Shown one piece after another: positions 1 to 8,031 of a stretch of 64,000 bases of DNA. This DNA comes from Chitinophagaceae bacterium (GTDB lineage: Bacteria > Bacteroidota > Bacteroidia > Chitinophagales > Chitinophagaceae): positions 1 to 64,000 of the forward strand of contig JAHBTJ010000012.1 of NCBI GenBank assembly GCA_019638595.1, written 5' to 3'. Under the pieces are notes generated by a model that was not told the DNA's origin, searched no databases, and worked only from the letters and a program-made list of their open reading frames with translations. Both the position numbers and the translations under genes were made by a program. The stretch's first letter is position 1; each line of letters starts with the position of its first letter.

Positions 1-29
1 GGCTGTTATTTTATTGAGACAGTTCCTTT

Positions 30-608
30 ATGAAGACAGTGGTACAATTCATTATCTTGATTTTTGTTTTAACCTCTTTCAGGACAGACAAATCTATTAC
101 CATAGATAAAGAAGAGGCTAAAAAAGCATTTGTCGCTTTGCAAGACATTAGAAAGTATCCTAACAAGTATTTTCAACAGTTACACTTTGATAAAGATTTG
201 AAAATATCAACAGTTCTATTGCAATGGAACGACACATTAGCAAAAGTTGCGGAAGCCAAAGCTTTTGACATGGCAAATAGAAATTACTTTGGACATGTTG
301 ACCCTGGTGGATTTGGAATAAATTATTTCATTAACAAAGCAGGATATAAACTAAATCCCAAATGGACTCAAACAAAAGATGCCAACTATTTTGAATCGTT
401 AACTGCAAACATTGCAACTGGTGAAGAAGCTATCAAATATTTAGTAAAAGACAGTATAACACCATTCTTAGGACACAGAAAACATTTATTGGGGCTGGAC
501 AATTGGAATTCAACATTGACTGACATTGGTATTGGCTTTACGAGGAGAGATACTGGCAGCATGTATCAAACTTATATTTGCGTCATTATCGCAAAACATG
601 ACTGGTAG
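30..608 (+). CDS. Secreted CAP/SCP-domain protein (cassette 1)
   Basis: A 192-residue protein with an N-terminal hydrophobic signal segment (about residues 4-17) followed by a CAP (cysteine-rich secretory protein/SCP) fold from about residue 60 to the end. Visible family signs are LQWNDTLAKVAEAKAFDMA, then FGHVDPGG and, later, GHRKHLLG with a closing DIGIGF strand. Bacterial CAP proteins are exported and of mostly unknown activity. The ATG at 30 sits about 28 bases after the inferred cassette boundary, and the TAG stop lies just before the attC left box. The cassette start (bases 1-7) pairs with 615-621, so the cassette is complete apart from the few bases lost at the window edge. Confidence 0.75.
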   Translation: MKTVVQFIILIFVLTSFRTDKSITIDKEEAKKAFVALQDIRKYPNKYFQQLHFDKDLKISTVLLQWNDTLAKVAEAKAFDMANRNYFGHVDPGGFGINYFINKAGYKLNPKWTQTKDANYFESLTANIATGEEAIKYLVKDSITPFLGHRKHLLGLDNWNSTLTDIGIGFTRRDTGSMYQTYICVIIAKHDW

Positions 609-617
609 AAAAACAAC

Positions 618-810
618 AGCCAACATTGGGTTTTATGCAAGTTGGGCTGGACATTGTACCATCAGCTAATTGCAACTCCCAGCTTCAGTTTGGTCAGACG
701 AATAACAATCAGCTTTTGTACTTAACTTCATCCACACATTTTCAATCAGCAGTGGTTATCGGCAGACGGAATTCTAATTCCCAACCTGCATAAAGCCCTG
801 CTCGTTAGCG
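618..810 (+). repeat. attC1 (193 bp)
   Basis: Left box AGCCAAC at 618, right box GTTAGCG at 804. The arms TTTTATGCAAGTTGGG and CCCAACCTGCATAAA pair almost fully: this is the TTTATGCA stem family (F1). The centre carries AGCTTTTGTAC and a TTTTCAATC island shared with other F1 sites. Confidence 0.88.
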
Positions 811-831
811 GTTATTTTAACGACCAACATT

Positions 832-1314
832 TTGCGACTAAGACAACGACCATACAATTTACTTTTGTGGACAGCCATTTTACTTTTTGTTGTTGGACTG
901 TTTAGCCTCAACTCTGTAATGGACATTCACATGCGCGACACATATTTTGTATTTCCATTGACGTACTTTGTATGGACACTTTCCGTCACACTTTTAGTAA
1001 TTTGGTTACAGTATTTAGTGACAAAAAATATTTTGTATTCAAAGACACTTATTTGGATACACATCATATTCACAATCGTTGGATGCTTTTTCATTCTGAC
1101 AATTCCTTATTTTCTGACGAATGCATATGAAGGGCTTGCTGGAATGCCAAGGCGTTATTACGATATTGGACAATCTAAGACTTATCAATTTTTTGGCAAG
1201 TTGACAACGACAGCTGTTGTTTTTGCGTTTATATTAGTTGCAGGACAATTGACATATTTAATAAACCTTGCAATCGGACTTACCAAACGTGTAGGTGGAC
1301 AAAACAACCGCTAA
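832..1314 (+). CDS. Four-helix membrane protein with COX1-like HxxDTYFV motif (cassette 2)
   Basis: A 160-residue protein with four predicted membrane segments (about residues 11-29, 43-61, 74-94, 124-148). Between helices 1 and 2 it carries MDIHMRDTYFVF, which resembles the HDTYFVVAHFHY segment of cytochrome oxidase subunit I, but the second His-containing part is absent, so heme-copper oxidase activity is not implied. The only plausible start is a TTG at 832, 27 bases after the crossover point. The TAA stop lies inside the left attC box (CGCTAAC), so the recombination site supplies the end of the gene. Start and end of the cassette pair over ten bases. Role unknown. Confidence 0.65.
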   Translation: MRLRQRPYNLLLWTAILLFVVGLFSLNSVMDIHMRDTYFVFPLTYFVWTLSVTLLVIWLQYLVTKNILYSKTLIWIHIIFTIVGCFFILTIPYFLTNAYEGLAGMPRRYYDIGQSKTYQFFGKLTTTAVVFAFILVAGQLTYLINLAIGLTKRVGGQNNR

Positions 1315-1507
1315 CAGGTGCATTTGTGTTATGTCGGCGGACAGAATACGCAGCTTCAGCTTCACCTATCTATCATCTGTAGTCCGGGCCGGACGTTATA
1401 AATTGGGCTATAGAATTAACAATGAACTTTTATATCTTTATTCAGCATTTGTCCCGGCGGGACGTTTTCCAAATTCCGCCACAAACACAAATGCTCAACC
1501 GTTAGCG
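1309..1507 (+). repeat. attC2 (199 bp)
   Basis: Left box CGCTAAC at 1309, right box GTTAGCG at 1501. Arms GTGCATTTGTGTT and AACACAAATGC pair: stem family F2, shared only with attC6. The centre holds AACAATGAACTTTTATATC. AACCGCTAAC at 1306 is the reverse complement of the cassette start at 804. Confidence 0.88.
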
Positions 1508-1536
1508 GTAAGCATACGGCGACACCCTAAAAAATT

Positions 1537-2316
1537 ATGAAGAGAAAATATAAAATCACAGTGGCTATTTTAGGAGTATTAGGTTTGACATATTTGTTTG
1601 CCTGTACTTCGTTTCCATTTTTCCCAGACAAATCAAAATGTATGTCGGACAACGAGTGTTTGACGAAAACACACTGGAAGCAAATGGGCGGCTTTGAAAA
1701 ATACACGCCAGACTCTTTAAGGACGGGCTGTTGGAGTACGGCATTAGCGCAGATTGTATATTATCACAAATTAAAGCCCTACGGACACATTGAATACACT
1801 TCGCGGCAAAATTATAAAATCAACGAAAACCTGGATAGCTCACAAATCAACTTCAATTTATTTTCGCAGACAATTGACACAACAACTTCACAGGAAACAA
1901 TTGACCAGTTAGCGAAGTACAATTATTATGCAGCGTTAGCAGTTCAAAAAGACTTTGGTACAGATAGGTATATGAACAAGTTGGCATCTGCAAGTTTATT
2001 AGAGCAGCATTATAAAGTTAAAGTAGAACGTTATATAGCCTGGCACAAACTTGTGCCAAATACTCTCGGGAAACTTGAAAAAGTAATTTACAATGAAATA
2101 AACAACAAGCGACCGGTTTTTCTACATTTCGCAAATCTAAAAGACTTTGGACATTCAGTCGTGGTTGATGGTTACTGTTACAAAGACGGCAATTTTATGA
2201 TACATACAAATCAAGGGCAGGGTGGACCAACGGACGGCTGGTATAACTTCTACAAAGGAATTTTGCGGGCAGACGATAATGCTTTACGAGTTGTTTATAC
2301 ATTCAAACCATATTGA
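1537..2316 (+). CDS. C10 (streptopain-like) cysteine peptidase lipoprotein (cassette 3)
   Basis: A 259-residue protein. A signal segment ends in a lipobox with Cys23 (YLFAC). The peptidase core shows the C10 nucleophile motif TGCWSTALAQIVYYH (Cys65) and the catalytic His in FGHSVVVDGY (His206); a conserved Trp follows in DGWYNF. Family C10 includes SpeB of streptococci and interpain/Tpr enzymes of Bacteroidota; these are secreted or surface proteases, here without a visible propeptide of usual size. As a lipoprotein it would sit on the periplasmic or outer face of the envelope. The ATG at 1537 follows the crossover by 35 bases. Start and end of the cassette pair over ten bases (1501 and 2328). 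Confidence 0.82.
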   Translation: MKRKYKITVAILGVLGLTYLFACTSFPFFPDKSKCMSDNECLTKTHWKQMGGFEKYTPDSLRTGCWSTALAQIVYYHKLKPYGHIEYTSRQNYKINENLDSSQINFNLFSQTIDTTTSQETIDQLAKYNYYAALAVQKDFGTDRYMNKLASASLLEQHYKVKVERYIAWHKLVPNTLGKLEKVIYNEINNKRPVFLHFANLKDFGHSVVVDGYCYKDGNFMIHTNQGQGGPTDGWYNFYKGILRADDNALRVVYTFKPY

Positions 2317-2330
2317 CAGGAATTGCCTAC

Positions 2331-2526
2331 CGCTAACATTGGGTTTCATGCAAGTTGGGCTGGACATTGTAACATCAGCTATTTGCGAATCCAGGCTTCG
2401 GTTCGAGCCGGACGAATAACTATCAGCTTTTGTACATACCTTCATCAGCGGTAATTCAATTGGGCTTCGGTTCCGGGCTTGACGATTTTCAAATACCAGC
2501 ACAGCAGCAAGCCCTGTTCGTTAGCG
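2331..2526 (+). repeat. attC3 (196 bp), chimeric arms
   Basis: Left box CGCTAAC at 2331, right box GTTAGCG at 2520. The left arm is F1-like (GGGTTTCATGCAAGTTGGG) but the right arm (CCAGCACAGCAGCAAGCCC) is that of family F5, so only the GGGYTT part pairs well. Confidence 0.82.
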
Positions 2527-2568
2527 GCAAGGCTTTTTGACACACCCTACTACTAATGAGAATTTAGA

Positions 2569-4086
2569 ATGAAGCGATACCATTCAGAAATTAAAGAACT
2601 TCAGCGTAAAGAAACATTCGACAAGAACTTTAAGGAGTTAAGCAACTTTTTAAATGAGTTTAATTACTTCCCTGAAAAAAGTGACAGTCCCAAACTTTAT
2701 GCTTGGATGGCATCCTTAATGACAGAGCATAAAAGAAATCGTCTTGACCAGAAATATGTAGAGCAATTGGATTCCATTGGCTTTATTTGGAGCAGACGTG
2801 AGTTTAATTGGTTTAACAAAGCAGAAGAAGTAAAAAAAATATTGCTTGAAGAGAAAATAATTCCTTCCTATGATAAGGAAACAACTCTCTATCACTGGTT
2901 AAATTCAAATCTTGACCTATTCCACAGGGACACATTATCCGATGATAAAAAATTAGTAATTAATGAAATCAACGAGCTTTTAAAAGACATTCAGAATTCA
3001 ATTGTCGAAGAACCGATAGTTAAAATATCAGCAAGAGAATTAAAATGGACACAGAAGCTAAATGACTTAGTTATTTTTAGAAATGAGAATCCCAAATCTT
3101 GGCCTCAAATCGAAGCGACAGATAAAGCAGAAAAAAAGTTAGGCATTTGGTGTCAAGACCTTCGACATAGATTTAGAAAAAAATTGCTTGAAGAACACTG
3201 GATTTCAAAGCTTGAAGAAATTGAGTTCAATTTTGAGGGTAAGTTTGACAATTGGAAAGATAGGTTTGAAGAGCTAAAGAATTTCTTACAAATAAATCAT
3301 GAAGCCCCTGACACAAAAAACGAGTTGTACACTTGGGCGAGATTGCAGTTTAATAGATTTTTTGAACTACCTGAAGAAAAACAAGAACTACTTCAGTCAA
3401 TTAATTTTTTAAACTATTTTGAAGAAAAGAGTTGGGATAAACGATATTCAGACCTTCAAGAATTTGTAATGTTTTATAAAAGAATTCCAACTAAAAAATC
3501 AAATCAAGAACTATATAATTGGTTAAGTGTTCAAAGAGCAAAGCATAAAAAAGGAGAATTGTCAGACAATGAAACATCCCTGCTTTTAAAACTTGGGGTT
3601 GACTTATCGCCAACAGAAAAGAGAGAAGATGTTTGGAACTTTAAATATGATGCTTTAATTAAATTCAGAGAAAGAAATCCAGACAGATGGCCGAGTTTTT
3701 TTAGCAAAGGCATTGAGAAAAAATTATACGAATGGTGTCAGGCTCAACGACAGGTGAACGCAAAAACGGCTCAAAGACGGCGGGAGCTATCTCAAGACAG
3801 AATTGAAAAACTCAATAAAATAGGCTTTCATTGGTCGTTGGATGAACTTATCGACAGAAACTGGGAAGACACTTTTAAAAAACTTGAAAACTTTATTGCT
3901 AAAAATAATTCAACTATTATACCAACGACAATTGATGGGAAATATAATAGTCTTTACACATGGATAAGGAATCAAAAAATTGCAATTCAAAAAGGTAAAC
4001 TTTCTGCTGACAAGGTAGGCAGATTAATGACATTAGGAGTAATAGCCCAGACCGCCAACATTGGTATTGCCAATAGTGGGGCTTGA
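2569..4086 (+). CDS. Protein made of about seven helicase-associated (HA) domains (cassette 4)
   Basis: A 505-residue protein without signal or helicase motor. It is built from about seven repeats of 55-70 residues, each with an aromatic start (W..KY/RF..L), a central W (LYTWxRxQ) and a final LxxIGF/LGV: roughly residues 18-78, 85-140, 160-220, 228-282, 288-345, 352-422 and 432-495. This is the helicase-associated domain pattern (Pfam HA, PF03457), normally found C-terminal to superfamily-2 helicases in Bacteroidota and Actinobacteria. Here it stands alone, so a nucleic-acid-binding role is an inference. The last residues (TANIGIANSGA) are encoded by the attC itself, the stop falling at 4084. 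The ATG at 2569 lies 48 bases into the cassette. Confidence 0.72.
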   Translation: MKRYHSEIKELQRKETFDKNFKELSNFLNEFNYFPEKSDSPKLYAWMASLMTEHKRNRLDQKYVEQLDSIGFIWSRREFNWFNKAEEVKKILLEEKIIPSYDKETTLYHWLNSNLDLFHRDTLSDDKKLVINEINELLKDIQNSIVEEPIVKISARELKWTQKLNDLVIFRNENPKSWPQIEATDKAEKKLGIWCQDLRHRFRKKLLEEHWISKLEEIEFNFEGKFDNWKDRFEELKNFLQINHEAPDTKNELYTWARLQFNRFFELPEEKQELLQSINFLNYFEEKSWDKRYSDLQEFVMFYKRIPTKKSNQELYNWLSVQRAKHKKGELSDNETSLLLKLGVDLSPTEKREDVWNFKYDALIKFRERNPDRWPSFFSKGIEKKLYEWCQAQRQVNAKTAQRRRELSQDRIEKLNKIGFHWSLDELIDRNWEDTFKKLENFIAKNNSTIIPTTIDGKYNSLYTWIRNQKIAIQKGKLSADKVGRLMTLGVIAQTANIGIANSGA

Positions 4087-4251
4087 CATTGGAGCAATCA
4101 GCAGCGGTAATTCTGTTGTACTGTGGCTCCGGGCTTGACGTACAAAGCCCAGCTTTAGTTCTTAATATTTAACTTTATCAAAAAAGACAGGCAGTTGTTC
4201 CGGCGGACGGAATGCTAATTACACACCATCGTTAATACCTGCCCGTTGTGC
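4053..4251 (+). repeat. attC4 (199 bp)
   Basis: Left box CGCCAAC at 4053, right box GTTGTGC at 4245. Arms TGGTATTGCCAATAGTGGGG and ATCGTTAATACCTG pair moderately: family F3 (GGTATT). The centre has TTAATATTTAACTTTATC, shared with attC11 and attC15. Confidence 0.85.
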
Positions 4252-4278
4252 ATCAGCATAAAGAGACATCCTACTAAA

Positions 4279-5067
4279 ATGAAACATTGGATATACATAC
4301 TTTTATTGACAATAATTTCCTGTAACAATCAGCAACAGAAAGTTAGCAGCTCTGACACATTAGCTTCTGCCAAACCATCTTTCTTGACAGATGTCCAAAA
4401 TCAAAGCAACAATGAAATTTGTTGGACAGGAACATTAAATGGAAAAACGCCTGTATTTCTCCATTATAAGCTGGACAGCAATTTAATTATAGGAGAAATT
4501 ACATATTTAAACACCAAAGACAAATTACCAATTAAGCTATTAGGGACAATTGAAGATGATAAAAGTTACAGACTTTTAGAGTTTGAAAAATCAGGAAACA
4601 TTACAGGAATTATTACGGGATTGCCCACAGACAAAATTTTTAGTGGTAGCTGGTTTTCACCAAAGACAAGAAAAGAACTTGTATTAAATCTTGTAAAAAA
4701 AGACACAGTTATTAACTCAAATACAAAGGACACACAATTACAAGACATATTTGGACATTATCATTATCAATATAGCGAAGCTGGTTATCAAGGAGATTTT
4801 GAAATTACTAAATTGCCCAACTCAAAAGCCTCTTTTGGTATTACCTCAGTTACAGGAGAGCCTGCAAGAAACATCGCACAAATTGAGAATGACACTATTG
4901 CTCTTAATACAACACAGTTTATTTACAAAATGCCTAACACTGACAGTTGTGAATTTAGTGTAAAGTTTTACAAAGGATTTGTATATATCAGATACACGAA
5001 AGGATTTTGTGACGGACAATTTGGAATGAACGCAACTATTGACGGAATCTTTTTGAAAACCGAGTGA
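4279..5067 (+). CDS. Lipoprotein of unknown function (cassette 5)
   Basis: A 262-residue protein. I prefer the ATG at 4279 because it places a clean lipoprotein signal (MKHWIYILLLTIISC, Cys15) at the N-terminus; an upstream in-frame ATG at 4246 falls in the attC right box. After a Ser/Gln-rich linker the mature part is rich in beta-strand patterns, with two halves (about 40-130 and 145-262) that both show short G-x-I/Y-x-Y strands, like small beta-barrel or lipocalin-type domains. I do not recognise a family. Probably anchored in an envelope membrane. The cassette start GTTGTGC pairs with its own end GCACAAC at 5081. Confidence 0.65.
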   Translation: MKHWIYILLLTIISCNNQQQKVSSSDTLASAKPSFLTDVQNQSNNEICWTGTLNGKTPVFLHYKLDSNLIIGEITYLNTKDKLPIKLLGTIEDDKSYRLLEFEKSGNITGIITGLPTDKIFSGSWFSPKTRKELVLNLVKKDTVINSNTKDTQLQDIFGHYHYQYSEAGYQGDFEITKLPNSKASFGITSVTGEPARNIAQIENDTIALNTTQFIYKMPNTDSCEFSVKFYKGFVYIRYTKGFCDGQFGMNATIDGIFLKTE

Positions 5068-5080
5068 CAAAATGCCGAAC

Positions 5081-5273
5081 GCACAACATGGGGTTTTGTG
5101 CAAGCAGGCCTGGACGTTCAAACTTCGGCTGTTTGCAAATCCCAGCTTCAGTTCCAGCAGACGAATAACTATCAACTTTTGTACATAACTTCAACAAAAT
5201 ATTTTCAATCAGCAGCGGTTATCGGCGGACGGAATGCTAATTCCCAACCTGCATAAAGCCCTGTTTGTTATGT
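5081..5273 (+). repeat. attC5 (193 bp)
   Basis: Left box GCACAAC at 5081, right box GTTATGT at 5267. Arms GGGGTTTTGTGCAAGCAGG and CCCAACCTGCATAAAGCCC: family F1. Confidence 0.87.
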
Positions 5274-5550
5274 GCCATACTGCCCAACAGTTTCACCAGC
5301 GTTGAGGCGACAGTAAAAATGTTCTTTATCAATTAGGTTTGATTTGACCCAAAGCCCACATCGGCTTGACGTTCTTTGTTCAGCTTTTGTACAAATTTTG
5401 TTCTTTGGTTTTTCATTTTAGCATTTGTATCGGGTGGACTCTTGCTCAAGTCATAAGCAAGCGGACACAGCACACGGTTTGACAATCACTACAACCTTGA
5501 CAAAAACTATTAAGCAGCACGACACATAACATTTAAGAAAGAAATCAGCA
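5274..5550 (+). other. Long cassette leader with decayed attC-like remnant (cassette 6)
   Basis: No convincing gene is present. The stretch holds AGCTTTTGTAC at about 5392 and AGCATTTGTATCGGGTGGAC at about 5420, both like the centres of attC sites, and an ACATAAC box at 5524 identical to the true left box of attC6 (5879). It looks like the remains of an attC or of an earlier cassette joined to the current one. Confidence 0.5.
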
Positions 5551-5856
5551 ATGCCAATTTATCCACCAAGGTCAGAGCCAGTTAAAAAGCAGGAAGAGCT
5601 GACAAAAAGAGAAATGGAGTTAGTATTTGCAATTAAAAAAAATGTTGCGGCTGACAAACTAATAAAAGCCGTTGACAAATACCGACAAGCACAACTATCA
5701 ATGCTTAAAGCGAAAGTTCATACGTTTAAAGAAAATGAGTTTCAGAAAAAACCTAATAATATAAAACTCGAAAAGTTGGAAAAACTGACAATTGAGTGGA
5801 CCTACAAAGCCAATGACGACATTATTAACGAAGTAAAAAAATCTAACAATCTTTAG
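5551..5856 (+). CDS. Small charged helical protein, unknown (cassette 6)
   Basis: A 101-residue soluble protein rich in Lys and Glu, predicted almost wholly helical, without signal peptide, membrane segment or Cys. I do not recognise a family. The ATG at 5551 is far (283 bases) from the cassette start, unusual for this array, where most starts lie within 60 bases. The cassette is nevertheless well bounded: GTTATGTGCC at 5267 is complementary to GGCACATAAC at 5876. Confidence 0.55.
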   Translation: MPIYPPRSEPVKKQEELTKREMELVFAIKKNVAADKLIKAVDKYRQAQLSMLKAKVHTFKENEFQKKPNNIKLEKLEKLTIEWTYKANDDIINEVKKSNNL

Positions 5857-5878
5857 TGCTGGCAGACAGAAGCACGGC

Positions 5879-6078
5879 ACATAACAGGTGCATTTGTGTT
5901 ATGTCGGCGGACGGAATACGGATCTTCAGCTTCACTTCGCTATCAGCTTCGGTTCCGGGCCAGACATCAAAAATTGAGCTGTAGAATTAACAATGAACTT
6001 TTATATCTTTAATCAGCATTTATCCCGGCTGGACGTTTTACAAATTCCGCCACAAACACAAATGCTCAACCGTTATGC
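5879..6078 (+). repeat. attC6 (200 bp)
   Basis: Left box ACATAAC at 5879, right box GTTATGC at 6072. Arms GTGCATTTGTGTT and ACAAACACAAATGC: family F2, very like attC2 including AACAATGAACTTTTATATC. Confidence 0.88.
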
Positions 6079-6097
6079 GCAATTTAAAGACCGACAG

Positions 6098-7207
6098 ATG
6101 CGACCATACATTTTGACATTTTTATTCTTACTGACTTCAATCTTTTCATTCGGCCAGGACAAAAACTATGAAAAAGGATTAAAGGCTTTTGATTCTAAAG
6201 ACTATACAAAGGCTTATAAATTCTTAAAACCATTTGCAGAATCAGGCAACTCAATGGCTGAATTTGTAATCGGTTTTTGCTATCTAAATCCTGAATCTAA
6301 TATTAAAAACGATTCCTTAGCTGAAACGTATCTAATTCGTTCAGCCGAAAAATACAACTCCAAGGCAATGGGACTCCTTTCGATTTATTACTTTCAAAAA
6401 GGAATTGAAAATGAAAAGTTCAAAATACAAGCATTGGTTTGGGCAGAAATTGCAGGAGCATATGACCCAGCTTTTAATGCGACTACGACTCGTTATTTGA
6501 TTAGACAGTACCTAAATGAAGCACAGTTAAAGGAAGCAGAAACAATACTTAAAGAAAAAAAAACAAGATTTGATAAAATAAGCATTGACGCTTTTAACCA
6601 TCTTAACAAACAAGCTAAGTCAAGTAATGAAAATTCTGAAAAAGCAAAGATTCCTGAAAACAAATATAATTTGATAGAAAACCCTTATTCCGATTGGGTT
6701 TATCGGTGGAAACTTGAAAGATTTGAATGTGATTCAATGTATTACACAGCACAAGTTGAAACAAAGCTATTAGACTCTGCTATTAATGCAATCAGAATGA
6801 ATCAATCATTCGACATTCATTTCCTGTATCGAGGTGACAATACAAAGAAGTTTACGATTTCCAAAGACGAACAAGATTACCTTATTCAAGAGCTTGAGTT
6901 ACTCAAAAACTTTAGATGGGAACAAAATATTTTTCCCTATTCAAGACGATTAGAACAAAGCGATATTCAACCGACTTTTGATAAAACTGAAAATCTACCA
7001 ACAGAAAAGGAAAAGAATATGTGTTCAATCGTCTACACCTTTTCAACACCTATTTTCATCCGTAACGGAACCATGGCTTTATATTTAGACCAAAAAAGAT
7101 ATAGGACTAACTACACGCAGTTGGAATTTGGATTCTATATACTTGAAAACAATAGATGGGAACAGATTGCGACTGTTTACAAATATTACGAAAGCTCAAA
7201 AAGATAA
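6098..7207 (+). CDS. Secreted TPR/Sel1-like repeat protein (cassette 7)
   Basis: A 369-residue protein when started at the ATG at 6098, which gives a proper signal peptide (MRPYILTFLFLLTSIFSFGQ, cleavage about residue 20). In-frame ATGs further left lie inside the attC. Residues about 22-160 are helical repeats of the TPR/Sel1 kind (KGLKAFDSKDYTKAYKFLKP, then A-E-F-V-I-G-F-C-Y and A-M-G-L-L-S-I-Y-Y). The C-terminal half (about 190-369) is a mixed alpha/beta region I do not recognise. Likely periplasmic. Cassette start GTTATGCGCA and end TGTGCATAAC pair with one mismatch. Confidence 0.68.
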   Translation: MRPYILTFLFLLTSIFSFGQDKNYEKGLKAFDSKDYTKAYKFLKPFAESGNSMAEFVIGFCYLNPESNIKNDSLAETYLIRSAEKYNSKAMGLLSIYYFQKGIENEKFKIQALVWAEIAGAYDPAFNATTTRYLIRQYLNEAQLKEAETILKEKKTRFDKISIDAFNHLNKQAKSSNENSEKAKIPENKYNLIENPYSDWVYRWKLERFECDSMYYTAQVETKLLDSAINAIRMNQSFDIHFLYRGDNTKKFTISKDEQDYLIQELELLKNFRWEQNIFPYSRRLEQSDIQPTFDKTENLPTEKEKNMCSIVYTFSTPIFIRNGTMALYLDQKRYRTNYTQLEFGFYILENNRWEQIATVYKYYESSKR

Positions 7208-7212
7208 ACTGT

Positions 7213-7344
7213 GCATAACAAGGTATTGCCAAAAGCGGGGCTGAACGGCTTCGATTGGGCATTTGTGCAAGGTTCAACATTCATTCTTCGATTCAACTTT
7301 TGTACTAAAAATCCCCGCCTTCGACAATACCATAGCCGTTACAT
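7213..7344 (+). repeat. attC7 (132 bp, short type)
   Basis: Left box GCATAAC at 7213, right box GTTACAT at 7338. Arms AGGTATTGCCAAAAGCGGGG and CCCCGCCTTCGACAATACC pair: family F3, compact form. It is as long as attC10. Confidence 0.85.
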
Positions 7345-7366
7345 GAAATTTTAAACCAACACTTCA

Positions 7367-7963
7367 ATGATATTAAAATTCATCTCTACAATTATTACCA
7401 TTTTAAGTTTGACCAATACTTTTGGACAAGAAAAAATTTGGACAAAGCAGACAAAGATTTCAGAAGTCATAGCCTTTGAAAATGAGATTAACCCTAACGC
7501 TAAGTTTTTATCACAAAATGTTTCGCTTTCCAAAGATTACTATCCTTTAGCGGACAAATATCAGGTAACAAATCCAGTAATTGTACAAAGAGAACCTCTT
7601 GAATATCTTCCAATTTATGCAGAATACTTCTACACGCCAAGTGACTCCATCCTAAGACTTGCATCATATGATTGGGAAAAAGACCGTTATGGGAATTTTT
7701 TTGACAAGCAAAAAATGTGGAAAGAAGAAAGCAAAAAATTTGACACCTATAATAACGAGTATGAAAGAATTAAAAAAATCCTTTTATCTCAATTAGGCAC
7801 ACCAACTTCAACAGACACAGCGGCAAAGACTGTAAGTTCTGACAGAGGAAAATATTTTACAAGAAACACATTGTGGGAAACAGAAGACGTGCATGCGGAA
7901 TTAAATATGGTTTTTGAATCAATGACATATCGAGTTAGACTTACTATTTATTGGAAGAAATAA
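7367..7963 (+). CDS. Secreted protein of unknown function (cassette 8)
   Basis: A 198-residue protein with a signal peptide (hydrophobic residues about 3-17, cleavage after FGQ). The mature part begins with a helix-turn region and holds a YAEYFYTPSDSILRLASYDWE segment with several aromatic residues, then a lysine-rich helix (KMWKEESKKF) and closing strands. No family recognised. Likely periplasmic. The cassette end (GGTAACATTG at 7979) pairs with its start over only four bases, and its attC is reduced to a remnant, so this cassette is probably no longer mobile. Confidence 0.62.
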   Translation: MILKFISTIITILSLTNTFGQEKIWTKQTKISEVIAFENEINPNAKFLSQNVSLSKDYYPLADKYQVTNPVIVQREPLEYLPIYAEYFYTPSDSILRLASYDWEKDRYGNFFDKQKMWKEESKKFDTYNNEYERIKKILLSQLGTPTSTDTAAKTVSSDRGKYFTRNTLWETEDVHAELNMVFESMTYRVRLTIYWKK

Positions 7964-7977
7964 GTCGGCAAAACAGC

Positions 7978-8005
7978 AGGTAACATTGCTTCCTGTTCGT
8001 TGGCT
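7978..8005 (+). repeat. attC8 remnant (28 bp)
   Basis: Only the outer ends remain: left box AGGTAAC at 7978 directly joined through 14 bases to the right box GTTGGCT at 7999. The left 10 bases match other left ends (AACATTG) and the right end matches TGTTCGTT of family F1, so about 165 central bases seem deleted. Confidence 0.75.
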
Positions 8006-8031
8006 GTAATATTACCTTCAAAACTCACACC

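Noticed and set aside
1295-1540. Open frame of 81 codons
   Set aside because: Lies wholly within attC2; similar frames at 2222, 21568, 22326 and 26474 also come from attC sequence and are not genes.
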